Assembly (NCBI RefSeq): GCF_047511655.1
Contig: NC_133400.1
Location: forward strand, 4,563,001-4,627,000
Source: Castor canadensis
Taxonomy: Eukaryota > Chordata > Mammalia > Rodentia > Castoridae
DNA: 64,000 bases
Direction of reading: 5' to 3'
The notes beneath the pieces were generated by a model. It was not told the origin of the DNA. It made no database searches and was given only the letters and a program-made list of their open reading frames with translations. Positions 44,401 to 54,415 of this stretch are shown here, in pieces; positions within the stretch are counted from its first letter, which is position 1; each line of letters begins with the position of its first letter. The position numbers and the translations under genes were made by a program.

Positions 44401-47400
44401 CCCATCTTCCCCTCTAAAGACATGCTACCTTTCAGTGAATCTCACATTTTCACTTCATCACTTAAATTAGGCACATTAAGTTTTATCTTGCTTTGGGGCA
44501 CCATTTGCTTTCTGAGCAGCATACTGTATTTTCACAAAATTAAGGACAGGGAAATACTCAGCAGCTCACATGATGCTTAAACACAACTGATGGCGACACA
44601 GGACAGACTGAGAGCTTCTCTGTATGGCTGAGCCATGTAACTCATGCATGGGAATTTAGCATTTTTGTTCTTAAATTTCTTTTGATTTTTATTTATTTTT
44701 TTTTGACTCTGTACTTGGTAAAAATCATGTGTAATAAATCTGCTTACTGTATCTACTGTAACTTTGTAGAAGATTATTCTGCACACTGCGGAGAGAGAGA
44801 GGTCCCAGGTCAACCAGTTAACCAATCAGGGCACACTTTTATTACCCCAAGTTGACTTCCTCAGGTCGACTGGCAGGGGACCATTCAGATGCCTTTAAAA
44901 ATTCTTGCAACACTTCTACATGTTAGATTTTCTACCATGTAGAGACAAACTAAAGATGGGATCAGTTTTCTTGGATGACATATGAAAAGAATTGGGTCTA
45001 TGAGCAGGGTGAAGTTCACTTTCATACTCAAACACGCGCTGGATCAACCCACTTACCAGCTATGCTGAGGAGCAGAAGGAGCAGGAGTGAGGTCAGGCCG
45101 AGGTGCGGGGTCCCTGCAGCATTGCAGTCCACTTTGGAGTTCTTACAGGAGCACACCTGTACCCTGAGGTCTGTGACGTTCGTCATGGGGGGTTTCCCTG
45201 AATCTGTCACCATGATGGGCAAGTTGTAGTTTGCTTTGTTCAGATTTTGAAGAAGGCTCACCAGGGCATGTGTATCTGGAAGACAAAAGAGGTCCTCGTG
45301 AGAGAGAAGACTTCTCCCAGTGAAAGACTAAGGTTTTTTTTGGCCACAATCGCACACTGCAGGTTCTGCATTTTAATTTATGGTTGCAGGCATGTCTGAG
45401 CTTAAATTCATGACCACTGAGCAAAAACACAACTTCAGTTCCTCCATGGCAGTAGTACATTTCAATGTCCCATAGCCACACTTGGCTGGTGGCTTCTTAA
45501 GGGACAGTGCTAAGATGAGAATGTCCCTTGTGGCAGGTTCCATGGTTTTGGGCTGTTGTGACCAGTTTCAAGGAGACTCAACTGTTGTGAAAATGATTAA
45601 GCACCAAGTCCTCCTACCCACCCATCTAATCCACCTATCAAAACATCTTGACAAAGATGGGCTTTTCTTTGAGATGGGTCTTGCTGTGTAGTCCAGGGTG
45701 GCCTCAAACTTGTGATCCTCCTCAGCCTCCAGAGTGTTGGGATCATAGGTGTGTATCCCCATGCCCGGCAGGACTGTCATTAACATGTAGAAAGCGGATG
45801 TGAAAGTCCACATGCTCTACACCTGTGCAGGACTCCAGGTGTCACTGGGATGGCACCACAGTCTGTGTTTTTGTCAGTCCTTAGCCAATAGCCATAGATT
45901 TGGGTGAGAACCCTCAACATGGTGACTGGATCTTCAAGCTTCCCCTCCTCTCCCTAATCCCATGTGTGGTGGGTGCTCTGCCATCACCCAGGCCAGTGGG
46001 CGGCACTTAGAAGTGGCCACCCCCCTGGCCTGTCTCTCATCTCTTCTCCTTTCAACCATTCAGATTGTGAAGGATTTTGTTTTTCAATGGCTCCTTTCTG
46101 GTGCTAAACATTCAGAACAAAATTTGGGTCAACAGAGTTTAGAAGGCATTCATCTATAAAATACAATCAGGAGGGAATACAAGAGTTTGATGGCATGACA
46201 AACCCTCAGGCAGTGTGGCCCTCACCAGGAGGTGACCAATGTGACCACTGCCCTGAAGGCAGACTGACTGACTCAAGGACCTTTTTCCTGTCTCCCTCAT
46301 GTCAAGGATAGGCTCCTTGATGAGGAAGTTCCAGCTGGAAAGAACTGGTGATGATTGTTCACATTGTCCACAGCTGTGGAAATCAGCAAATAAATCCCAG
46401 ACCCCTCCAACAAGGGAAGGGCTGTTTTAATTAAAAATAATCAGTGTAACAGAATTCATTCTTTAAAAAGCAATAAAGGAGACAAACAGGCAAACAGAAT
46501 CAGTAACAAGAGAGAGGCACTAATAAAATAAGATCTGAGATAGGGCTGTAGCAATAGATACAGGAATTTTTAATAGAAAATTCTATGCACAGTTGTGCAC
46601 TTCACTTTCAAAAGACAATGAAATGAGCGATCCCGTGGCCCCCTCGAAAATTCTACCACGGTGGGGTCAGCAGCAGGGTAAGTTTGTTACTGAAGACAGA
46701 GTGCATGTCTAAGGGGCTAATAATTGCGAGCTGTTTCCTTTCTGGAAGACAAGGTGCACCTGATTTACACTGAGGAGGAAAGTGGGGAGGCACTGTGAAT
46801 AGAGAGGAACTTCAGGATTAGCACAGCAGGTGATAAATGATGGGTCAACTTTGACTTCCACCTGTCCATGTGGAAAGATGGGAGGACGACACATTGCTTG
46901 CAAGTTTCCTAAATGATAGAGAGAAAGAGGACACATGGGAAGAATATATATCAAAGTCAATAAAAACCAATGCTGTCATCAAAGAGAGTCAAGTATAAGG
47001 TGGTCTGCAGCATAAAGTGGAAAATTAGAGGCTGAAGAGTTTGTCAAGCTTCTTGTGACACTGTGCTCCCTTCAGTCTTTTACGAGCACACGGAAGTTCT
47101 CTCCAAAGGGCTGGTGGGAGCTACTGTAGATCCCTGTCTCTGAGACAGGAGACAGTTGAGGCAATAGCGGCATGGCAGGTCAGGGAGAGGCAGTGAGCCC
47201 TGCCTTTTGAAGGCCAAAGACTGGCCAATATTCTGTGCAAGACAATTGCAAAAAGAGAAGCTTAATTATAACAAAAAGGGGAGCAGAAGAAGAAAGAACC
47301 ACCATCTTGCTCTTGGATACTATGGCCTGGCAAAAATGCAGACCTCAGCCCCGTCAAAAGAATGTGGAGGTTGCAGTATACAGAGTGGAGAGTGTGTTGC

Positions 47401-48001
47401 AGAGTGTACAGCAGAAGGTGTACACTAGAGAGATGATGGTGGAGGACGCAGAAGAGAGAGCATACTCGAAGCTGGGCATGGTGGTACATGCCTGTAATCC
47501 CAGCACTCAGAAGGTGAAAGCAGGAGGATCATGAGTTCCAGGCCAGGGTGGGGCTACAGAGTGAGACTCTCTGTGCCACATGACCAAAAAAGAAAAGAAG
47601 AAGAAGAAGAAAAGAAACTGAAATTCAGTATTTTTACAAATTGTACGCATTTGCCAAAAGGAAAACTCTCATTATCTTGCAATGCATAAGTAACAGAAAC
47701 CATGAGAGAACACGGGTCAGAGGAGAGAAGGCGGAAGAAGGAGGGCAAGTGTTTAAGGCAGACGTACTGTTGATCTTGGAGATCTTCCAAACCTTATCGG
47801 GAACAGTCGGCTTATGAATCTCGAACTTGAAAGGGTCTGTGTTTGGGTGAAGATCCATGTCCGATGCCCCCAAAATGACCACGCTGAGGTTTTTGGCATC
47901 ATCACAGACTTCGGCCACTGTGGGGTAGATGAAGGGAGCGTTGTCATTCACATCTTCCAAGGTGATCAGTAAAGTCCCCGTGCCGGTTGCAGGAGGGTTG
48001 C
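38447..48001 (-). CDS. CDH13: CDH13 (T-cadherin), 3' part: last three coding exons
   Basis: The coding segments seen are 48001-47768, 45275-45057 and 38454-38447; the gene continues upstream beyond 48001 and out of the window. Together they encode the end of cadherin repeat EC4, the DVNDNAPF calcium-binding linker, most of EC5, the [14 protein letters not shown] cysteine motif, and a C-terminal hydrophobic tail that serves as GPI-attachment signal. There is no transmembrane-cytoplasmic region, which is the hallmark of CDH13 among cadherins. The known product is a GPI-anchored surface protein that binds adiponectin and LDL and takes part in neuronal and vascular cell guidance. Splice phases are consistent throughout (each junction splits after codon base 1). 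Identity with the human protein is high, so this is the intact functional gene. Confidence 0.96.
38650..38732 (+). mobile_element. ID-type SINE, sense
   Basis: GGCTGGGGGTGGAGCTCAGT, ACATGAGGCCATGGGTTTGA, TCTTCAGCACCAAGAAAAAA: the classical rodent ID pattern. Confidence 0.88.
38955..39460 (-). mobile_element. MLT1-like LTR relic, antisense
   Basis: CAGTGGCTTAAAACCACATA, TTCTGGAGGTCGTAATTCTG, GTGTTCCTTCTGGAGGCTCT and CTTCCTCCATCTTCAAAGC. Confidence 0.72.
39461..40169. other. Unannotated CDH13 intron DNA
   Basis: Chance frames at 39390-39842 and 39852-40184 on the sense-opposite strand; no gene supported. Confidence 0.45.
40170..40345. mobile_element. MER20-type hAT relic
   Basis: GGGGCCTGTCCTGTGCACTA, CACTAGGTGCCACTGGTAGC and GTTCCTTAGGGGGCAAGTTG. 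Confidence 0.7.
40430..40580 (+). mobile_element. MIR relic
   Basis: CCTCCTAGGGCTGCTGAGAC, TTATGTAAAGCTCCTAGCTG, CACAGGAGTTCCTCATGC. Confidence 0.55.
40720..40945 (+). mobile_element. Old L1M-type LINE 3' end
   Basis: TTTTGATGGTGGCATGGCTA, CTGCACATTTAAACTGGATG, GATTTTATTGCATGCAATTA, ATACCTTAATACAG: the conserved tail of older L1 subfamilies. Confidence 0.75.
40946..41469. other. Unannotated CDH13 intron DNA
   Basis: AT-rich, no repeat or exon recognised. Confidence 0.45.
41470..41600 (+). mobile_element. MIR relic
   Basis: CTGGCTTCACTGCCCACTTT and TTCTCATCTATAAAGTGGAG fit the MIR core. Confidence 0.55.
41741..41838 (-). mobile_element. dID-type SINE, antisense, with 13-bp target duplication
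   Basis: GGGGTTTGAACTCAGGGCCT, CATGCTTGCTAGGTGGGTGC. It is flanked by perfect copies of TGGATGATGCTTT at 41728-41740 and 41839-41851. Confidence 0.92.
41866..41957 (+). mobile_element. dID-type SINE, sense
   Basis: GCTGGTGGGGTGGCTCAAGC, GAAGCCCTGGGTTCAGACCC and an A-rich tail. Confidence 0.88.
41966..42053 (+). mobile_element. dID-type SINE, sense, adjacent to previous copy
   Basis: GGCCTGGCAGAGAGGCTCAA, GTGGTAGAGCTCTTGTCTAG, GAGATCAAACCCCAGTACC and an A-rich tail. Confidence 0.88.
42120..42265. mobile_element. hAT-Charlie-type DNA transposon relic
   Basis: AATGGGCATGGCTGTGCGCC, AATAAAACTTTATTTACAAA and GTGGGCCAGATTTGCCCTG belong to a well-known mammalian hAT MITE; the exact subfamily is not certain. 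Confidence 0.7.
42266..43989. other. Unannotated CDH13 intron DNA
   Basis: 1.7 kb without recognised repeats or exons. The C-run at 43764-43772 is the only simple tract. Confidence 0.45.
43990..44199 (-). mobile_element. Composite SINE, antisense
   Basis: GACTGGGGTTTGAACTTGGC, then TTTCAGATAGGGTCTCCTAC and TGGGATTACAGGCAGACACC. Confidence 0.88.
44200..45056. other. Unannotated CDH13 intron DNA beside the second-last exon
   Basis: AT-rich unique sequence. A plus-strand frame over the exon is a shadow of CDH13. Confidence 0.5.
45057..45275 (-). CDS. CDH13: CDH13 second-last exon (human exon 13 equivalent)
   Basis: 219 nt between acceptor TTTTGTCTTCCAG and donor GCTG|GTAAGT. It encodes [19 protein letters not shown], then [13 protein letters not shown], then [17 protein letters not shown] and the hydrophobic tail. 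The AAG after the last cysteine is the expected GPI-attachment area, followed by TPHLGLTS and a run of seven leucines. The reading frame stays open into the intron, but the strong donor and the match of the next exon show splicing here. Confidence 0.96.
45668..45771 (-). mobile_element. B1-type SINE, antisense
   Basis: GAGATGGGTCTTGCTGTGTA, GTCCAGGGTGGCCTCAAACT, TGGGATCATAGGTGTGTATC. Confidence 0.85.
45772..47469. other. Unannotated CDH13 intron DNA
   Basis: SINE-free 1.7 kb between the two EC5 exons; no further exon seen. Confidence 0.5.
47470..47614 (+). mobile_element. B1-type SINE, sense, with A-rich tail
   Basis: GCTGGGCATGGTGGTACATG, CCTGTAATCCCAGCACTCAG, GTGAGACTCTCTGTGCC, then a GAA-rich tail. 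Confidence 0.92.
47768..48001 (-). CDS. CDH13: CDH13 third-last exon (human exon 12 equivalent)
   Basis: 234 nt between acceptor TTCCCCACAG and donor AACA|GTACGT. It encodes [20 protein letters not shown] and then [18 protein letters not shown] to [22 protein letters not shown] is the calcium-binding linker between EC4 and EC5; [15 protein letters not shown] is the DxD-containing start of EC5. The exon begins inside a Gly codon and ends inside an Asn codon. Confidence 0.96.
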
Positions 48002-48157
48002 CTGTGGGGAAAGGGAAGCCATCAGTGTGTCATGGGAGAGCCATTTACCATGGTACCTTCTGCTGGGCACACTTAGTGCATTTTGTATTCCTTATTATTA
48101 CCAGTTTCAAGTGGGACCAACAGTGACAGATTGCATTTTTGTACAAGGTTACATTGT

Positions 48158-48266
48158 TTACAGAGGGTCTCACTAGGTGGCCCAGGCTGGCCTCCAACTC
48201 CTGATCTTCCTGCCTCAGCCTCCCAAGTACTGGGATTACAGGTGTTCACCACTACTCCTAGTTCTT
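48158..48266 (-). mobile_element. B1-type SINE, antisense
   Basis: GGTCTCACTAGGTGGCCCAG, CCTCAGCCTCCCAAGTACTG, GGATTACAGGTGTTCACCAC. It lies about 160 bp upstream of the third-last exon of CDH13. Confidence 0.92.
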
Positions 48267-48789
48267 AACTTTAATGTAGGGAAGTTAGAGCCAAATTTGT
48301 AGGTCACAAATTTTAACGGTACATATTTGTTTTATTCTAATATGGATTTGATGCACCCCTAAAATTATAGTCTATCCCGATGGTCTCCGACTGGTGGTTG
48401 GACTTAATGATTTTTTAGCTGAACTGAGGCATGACATGCACCCATACATCCATCTGTCTTTCACCTTCAGTGCTGTACGCAATAAATCCTGGGGGATAGT
48501 CAACCCTTCGTTATAAAACAGGTGTTGTGTGAGAGGACTGGCCAGCTACAGGCTAAGTTAGTGCTCTGCGCATGGTTGAGGCTAAGCCATGATTGTAGTA
48601 GATTAGGTATAGTAAATGCATTTTTGGCTTATGATATTTTCAAGTTTTGATGGGCTTAATGGGACATCACCCCACCATAACTCGAGGAGCCTCTGTCATT
48701 GAATACACGGTACTATATGGCACTCACCAAATGTATGCCTCAACTTAATTTATTTGACTTGACTAGATCTCCAAGTTTATTAATTATTT
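48267..48789. other. Unannotated CDH13 intron DNA
   Basis: No exon or recognised repeat. Confidence 0.45.
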
Positions 48790-48990
48790 ATTTTTTGGTA
48801 GGGCTGGGGGTTTGCAAGAGCAAAGCAGGTGCTCTACCGCTTGAACCACACCTCCAGTCCATTTTGCTGTGGTTATTTTGGAAATGGGGTCCTGAGAACT
48901 ACTTGATGGGCTGGCCTCATATTATGATCCTCTTGATCTCAGCCTCCCAAGGAACTAGCATTACAGGTGTGAGCCCCTGGCGCCCAGCCC
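48790..48990 (-). mobile_element. Composite SINE, antisense
   Basis: TTTTTTGGTAGGGCTGGGGG, GCTTGAACCACACCTCCAGT, and GCATTACAGGTGTGAGCCCC. Confidence 0.85.
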
Positions 48991-49339
48991 AAGTTACTTT
49001 TATTTCATATCATACTGATTTTTTGAATCTGCATTTGTGTTCAAAGTTATTGACTTGAATGGGGGTTGTAGTAGGGTGGCTAGTATGTGACAGACGTCAG
49101 AGTGTTGTTGTCAAGTGTAGGCAAATCCTAGTTAAGCACCCATGTGCACATTTAGATTCAGTTCCCTACTCTCGTGACAGTGAAAGGATGAGTGGACCTT
49201 GTGGCCTCTGTCCAGCAGCAGTGGCAGTGACAGGACGTCTCTTTGGAGCCAATTTCATGTCATGGCCTGCAGTTGGGCCCTGAGAGAGGGGGCAAGAAAC
49301 CCCATACTCACAGAACGGGGAAGGGGACAAGTAACTGTA

Positions 49340-49545
49340 TTGGGCTGGGCACTGATGGCTCACGCCTATAATCCTAGCTACTCAGGAGGCAGAGATCTGG
49401 AAGAGTTCAAAGCCAGCCCAGGCAAATAGTTCAAGAGACCCTATATCAAAAAACCTTATCACAAAAAAATTGGGCGGGTGGAGTGGCTCAAGGTGAAGGC
49501 TCTGAGTTCAAATCCCTGTACTGAAAAAAACAAAAACAAAAACAA
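49340..49545 (+). mobile_element. Composite SINE (B1 type plus dID), sense
   Basis: GGCTGGGCACTGATGGCTCA, CGCCTATAATCCTAGCTACT, CAAAAAACCTTATCACAAAA, GGAGTGGCTCAAGGTGAAGG and an A-rich tail. Confidence 0.92.
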
Positions 49546-51436
49546 AACTGTCTTGGAGGATCACAGGCACCCTGCCAAGACTCAGATCAGCTGAGGGCCA
49601 CCCTCCCCATGTAACTCTCCATGCAAAGCCCTTGGATGCATGGTGGAACTGCTCCTCCAAGCAGGGTACAGGGTGGTGAGGATGGAAAGGCCAGGTGGGG
49701 CACGGGAAGCCTTGGCTATCACGACAAGGAGACTGTGCTGATTCTGTGGGCTACACAGAGCCACCATGGTTTGTAAGGAAGGTCGTGGAACAATCTCACT
49801 TGACTCCTTTTTGGAAAACACACAGCTATATTGATAGATGCTAGGTGTTTTTGGTGGGGAGACCATGGTGGAGTAAGTGGAGCACAGCATGGGTAGCTTG
49901 AGCAGGGGATGCCTTGCTTTGGGCTCCTCAATGCACCATGTAGAAGTATGTCGCTTAGGAGAAATGTGGAGCCGAGTTAAAGGCTGGGAGTCACCAAGTA
50001 GAGATGCTTTTGAAACCTTTCTGGCAAATCGGGTCACCCTAGGTAAGAGTCCAGACTGCTAGAGGAGTGGAGCCCTGAGAAACCCCAAAGCTTACAGGGC
50101 ACATGGTGGTTTTGAGAAAACACAGGGGACATGAGTTACAAGAGGAGAAAATGGCCAATAGATAAACGTGTGTGAACACAAGAGAAGGGGGAACAAGGCA
50201 GGCAACAGGATTTTGAAGGAGAATGTACCTGTTATGCCCTTGTGGGGGAGGTTTCTATTAGTGGGGGAGACACCGCCTTGGAAGGAGCTGAGCAGTGAGG
50301 TGAGCCATGTGTCAACACCCCAAGACCGTTTCAGAGTAAACATTCAAATAAATACCGGCTAAAACAGCAACGCAAATCTAATTAATCATCAGATGGGTGG
50401 CTGTTCCTGACAGTGACATATCATCAGCTTTCACGGGAGCAAGAACGCTAAGGAAAATGCATAATTACTTTGAAGTTGGTTTTTCACTGTCAGCTTTAGT
50501 CATTTGGCTAAATTTCCTTATTGAAAAATTATTTTTCTCTTTTTATTGAACTAATTGAATATCTCAGAAGAACCCATTATACTTTTTTCACTCTGGATAT
50601 ATTATGAAGGAAAGTCATTTGGTGGGATGGATGCGAGGCATTACGGGGATTTGAAATACGGCCAGAAGAATCGGCCTTTCGTGAACTTAATTAGACTACT
50701 GTCTTCAATTTCCCACGTGCTATTCCCAGGCCAGCTGCTGGTGTCTTTTTCTGACCCTGGTAGGACGAGCTCATTTCTTTGGGGGATGAGGGGAAGATTG
50801 AATGAGGCAAAGTCCTCTGAGAAAGAGCCTCTTCCAATTTCTATGCCTCCATTGGACTTAGAATTATATTCAAATTCAGACGCAACCCAAAATGCAATGA
50901 TTGCACAAGTCCACCTGGCTCCAAGAGTATCTGGGGTGCAGGAAATCCTGGGGCTTCTAGGTGTTCTCTAGTTAATTGGCAAACGTCCCTCAGCCCTTCT
51001 CTTCACGTTTCCATCAGCAGCTCCAGTCCACTGGACAAGTAAGGACAAGTGTCAGAGGCAGAGCTTGGTGAGGAGTGTGCCCTCCTTCATGGGTTTTCCA
51101 TCTTCACAGGGAAAAGGCTCCAAGTGAGCAAACCACCCAGGGTCCATGCACCGCAAGCCAGCGCTTCCTTTTCTGTGTTGCATCCCTGGGGGAGCCCACC
51201 GCCATGTTCTCAGGGAAGCCATTTTGAGGATCAGGGGAAACCAGGTCTGAATTTGGGGGTGGGCTCCCACTGTGTTTGGAGGGGCTTCTGTCTTTATAAG
51301 GTCAATTGTTGGAAGGGCCCCTGCGCGATGAACTACTTACTACAGTGCTTGGTAGAAGTGCGGGCAGGATCTTTCTGGTCAGAGGTCTTTGATGCTGGGA
51401 GTTTCTGCCAACCTGTCTTTGCTGGTTTCTGTGCTG
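49546..51436. other. CDH13 intron DNA with a candidate conserved element
   Basis: No exon. The part at about 50340-50760 is SINE-free, AT-rich and has several homeodomain-type TAATTA cores, and is my best candidate here for conserved regulatory DNA. The remainder is unremarkable. Confidence 0.4.
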
Positions 51437-51512
51437 GGGCTGTAGATCGGAGGTAGAGCACTTGCCTTGTGGGTGCAAGGCCCTGGGTTCCATCTCTAGC
51501 ACCACAAGACAA
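51437..51512 (+). mobile_element. ID-type SINE, sense
   Basis: GGGGCTGTAGATCGGAGGTA, GAGCACTTGCCTTGTGGGTG, AAGGCCCTGGGTTCCATCTC. Confidence 0.88.
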
Positions 51513-52226
51513 CGATGACAATGACAACAGCTGGAGTTTGTTTTCAGCAGACTGGCATTTGGTTTCTGGGATGTATAATGTTCTCACAATTATTTCTTTG
51601 AATGGGACGAGTCTGTCCTCTAGAGATGACCATGGGTCCTTCCCAGGCTGTGGCCTGGCCCTGGGATTCTGGAGACATCTGGGGACACCCCCATCACATG
51701 CTCCCATTTACCCAAGTTTAGTTTTCCTTCATTTTCCCATTCCTGACTCCTGGCCCTCCTCCCTCTTGCCAATGCCTTGTAGCTGTGTACTACTTCTTAT
51801 CATCAAGGCTATTTGTGTACACGGATACTTCCAGAGGCCTCTCTTTTAAGGTTCTGAAATAAGCATAAAAGCTACAAGTGGATACTGTGATGGAAAATAT
51901 CAGGGTGGGATGAGAGGAGAAGGGGAGAGCCAGCCAGGAGCCAATGTCAGCTGCTCTGCTTCTGACTTCTTAGAAAGACCTGCTTTTGGTTATAGGGTTG
52001 GTGTCGGTGATTCTGTTTTGTGATACTGTGGCTGGGATGCAAAGAGATATTTTGAATGTCCCTTAATGTGACCACATCAAAGTCCATTTCCAAGTGAGAA
52101 CATGAAGACTCCAAGGTGAGGCTCTCTGGAAACAAGGCCTATTTAAAATTCCTTGGCAAGAATGACAGTTTTCCTTCTAACTCATTTTCAGTGAGGGCCT
52201 GTTACTCTCTCTCTGCCTCTCTTTCT
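51513..52226. other. Unannotated CDH13 intron DNA
   Basis: No exon or recognised repeat. Confidence 0.45.
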
Positions 52227-52428
52227 TTTTTTTTTTTTCCCTTCGGTACTGGGGTTTGAACTGAGGGCCTTCACCTTGAGCCACTCCACCAGCTCTCTTT
52301 TGTGATAGGTTTTCTCGAGATAGGGTCTTGCAAACTATTTTCCCAGGCTGGCTTCAAACCTCGATCTTCCTGATCTCTGTCTCATCAGTAGCTAGGATTA
52401 TAGGCGGGAGCCACTAGCACCTGGCTGG
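52227..52428 (-). mobile_element. Composite SINE, antisense
   Basis: CTGGGGTTTGAACTGAGGGC, TCTCGAGATAGGGTCTTGCA, AGGCGGGAGCCACTAGCACC. Confidence 0.92.
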
Positions 52429-53904
52429 GCCTGTTACTCTTGTCTGAAGAGACCTCATCCTTCTCATCCTGGTGGGCTATTTATTTTGGGTCGGACAGTG
52501 GCAAGGCATTGGGGGAGGGCCACCATTTTCTTTGGCAAGGATCTGAATCACTGGACTGTTCCAGATGGGGCATGGGATGTGGGGGTGCTTTTGCTTCAGG
52601 GTCTTGGCACCCCGCCGGGGTCCTCCTGGCTGCTGATCTCTGTTTGCTGGGCTTCTAGCTTTGTTGCTTCTGAGCAGCACTCAGCTCTGAGAGTGTGTGC
52701 CCTCAGCACATTGCATGACAAGGACCAGATGGATCCTACTGTTGGATTCCAGCACAGATAGTTCAACTGGATTTCTTCAAGAGCTAACTTCCCATGGGCT
52801 GGCTGGCCGGCCACCTGGCTCAGCACTGGGCCTGGCCTGTCTTCATTGTGACCAGCCTGGCCCAACTCTTGGTCTGCTTCGTTGATGATATAGCACTTAG
52901 GCTCGTGGGCTCTTGGTTTAAAGAAGCAGGATGGCATACTTAAGGAAAGGTGAGGACTTAGGTAGAGAAACTGAACACTTGCAGGAAGTTTGACCAGGAG
53001 AGGTCAAGAAACTGGCTGAGCTGCTGCTTTGAGCACTTGTGGTCCACTTCCTGGTTCTCTCTCAATTTCCAGAAGGGGAAACTGGACCTCAGAAAATGAT
53101 ATATTTGCCCAGCATGCCATCATGTCAGCAGAGGACCTGTGTGAGCGGTGGCCTAATGACACTTAATCCCGTCCTCAGTCTATCCAGCTGCTCCCTGAGG
53201 TGAATGGAAGAGTTGGCCATTACAATTCCTCCATCCCCCATCTAAGCTGATAGTTACAATGTTTGGGTGCTCATGGTTGGATTAGTGGTGGTAGAAAGGG
53301 TGAGACAGCCTTTGATGCTTTCTGGACCCAAATAGCCACCAGAAATCGACTGAAGTGGAGGCCCACAGAACTAAGGCTAGTGCCCAGAGGAGCTGGGGTC
53401 CTGCAGGGTCATCTGACATCACTTTGATGCTGTGACTCTACATGTGATGAGGAACAGAGCCAGGTTTTCTTTTTGTTTTAAATTTCAGGACTTTTATTTT
53501 ATTCAGAATCTTGACCAAACAGGATTTCCATTTAGTGGAAAAAGCACCAAGCATTTTCTGATAGACTCCATGATTCAGAAACCATACATTTAAATGTTGT
53601 GCCTTGTCATGAATAGACACAATTGAAAACACAGCATAATCCTAATTAAAAACCAAATATGTGATTGGAAAAGATTGGAAGGGAATATACTAAGGCCTAA
53701 GAGGCGATTATCTCTCCAGGTAATTAACATTAGAATAATACCTTTCTGTGTTTTTAATTTTCTTTACAATAACCACGGTTGCTATAGTAATCAGGAAGAA
53801 AATGTTGAACTCAAAAGTTATACAGGAGTTAAAAAATATTGTTTTTTTTTGATTCTATTTTACTTTCTTTTCTCTTATTCCTATTTTTTAAATGATGAAT
53901 TGAT
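52429..53904. other. Unannotated CDH13 intron DNA
   Basis: 1.5 kb without recognised repeat or exon. GTTGCTATAGTAAT at 53778-53791 is a weaker X-box-like motif. Confidence 0.45.
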
Positions 53905-54415
53905 TTTTAGTTAATTCAGAGTTATGCAGCTATCACTACTATCTGATTTTAGAACACACTCATCACCCCAAAAAGATACCACTTGCGCTAACTCTTCTTA
54001 TATATTTCCAATTCCTGGCAACAGTAATCTACCTTCTGTCTATAGATTTGCCCATTGTAGACATTGCACTTTTTTTTTTTTTGGTGGTAGTGGGGTTTGA
54101 ACTCAGGGCCTTACGCTTGTTAGGAAGGCACTCTGTTGTTTGAGCCACTCTGCCAGCCCTAGACACTGTATAAATGCAATAATAGAGTAAGTGGTCTTTT
54201 TGAATCTGGATTCTTTCACTTAGCATAATGTTTTTGGGGCTTATCTATGTCGTAGCACACATCAGCACTTTCTTCCTTTTTTATGACTAAGTAATAATCC
54301 ACTGTATAAAGATTCCCTGTTTGTTTATACTTAACACTAGTTGAGGAACATCTGGGTTGTGTCTACTTTTTGTCTGTCATGAATAATGCTACTATCAACT
54401 TCTGCATACAAAAGA
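53905..54415 (-). mobile_element. Old L1 LINE 3' region, antisense, interrupted by a SINE
   Basis: Reads CAGAGTTATGCAGCTATCAC, CAGTAATCTACCTTCTGTCT, TTCTTTCACTTAGCATAATG, GTTGTGTCTACTTTTTGTCT, TGAATAATGCTACTATCAAC, the antisense pattern of old mammalian L1 tails. A SINE at 54069-54163 splits it. Confidence 0.78.
54069..54163 (-). mobile_element. dID-type SINE inserted in the old L1
   Basis: GGGGTTTGAACTCAGGGCCT, TTGAGCCACTCTGCCAGCCC. It is flanked by TAGACATTG and TAGACACTG, a target duplication with one change. Confidence 0.9.

Larger units (their letters stand above)
38455..45056 (-). other. CDH13: CDH13 last intron
   Basis: A 6.6-kb GT-AG intron between the second-last and last exons. 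It contains ID, dID and B1-type SINEs, an MLT1-like LTR, a MER20, an old L1 3' end and a hAT-type fragment, described separately. Confidence 0.85.

Noticed and set aside
45143-45481. 112-codon minus-strand frame overlapping the second-last CDH13 exon
   Set aside because: It is in a different frame from the CDH13 exon and crosses its acceptor; a shadow of the real exon.
47554-47790. Open frame continuing past the CDH13 exon donor
   Set aside because: It is intronic sequence after the GTACGT donor at 47767. The junction to the next exon gives the known KINNTHAL order.
49300-49320. GTGAGTATG donor-like site on the minus strand
   Set aside because: The sequence before it has no cadherin-like frame; probably a chance splice motif.
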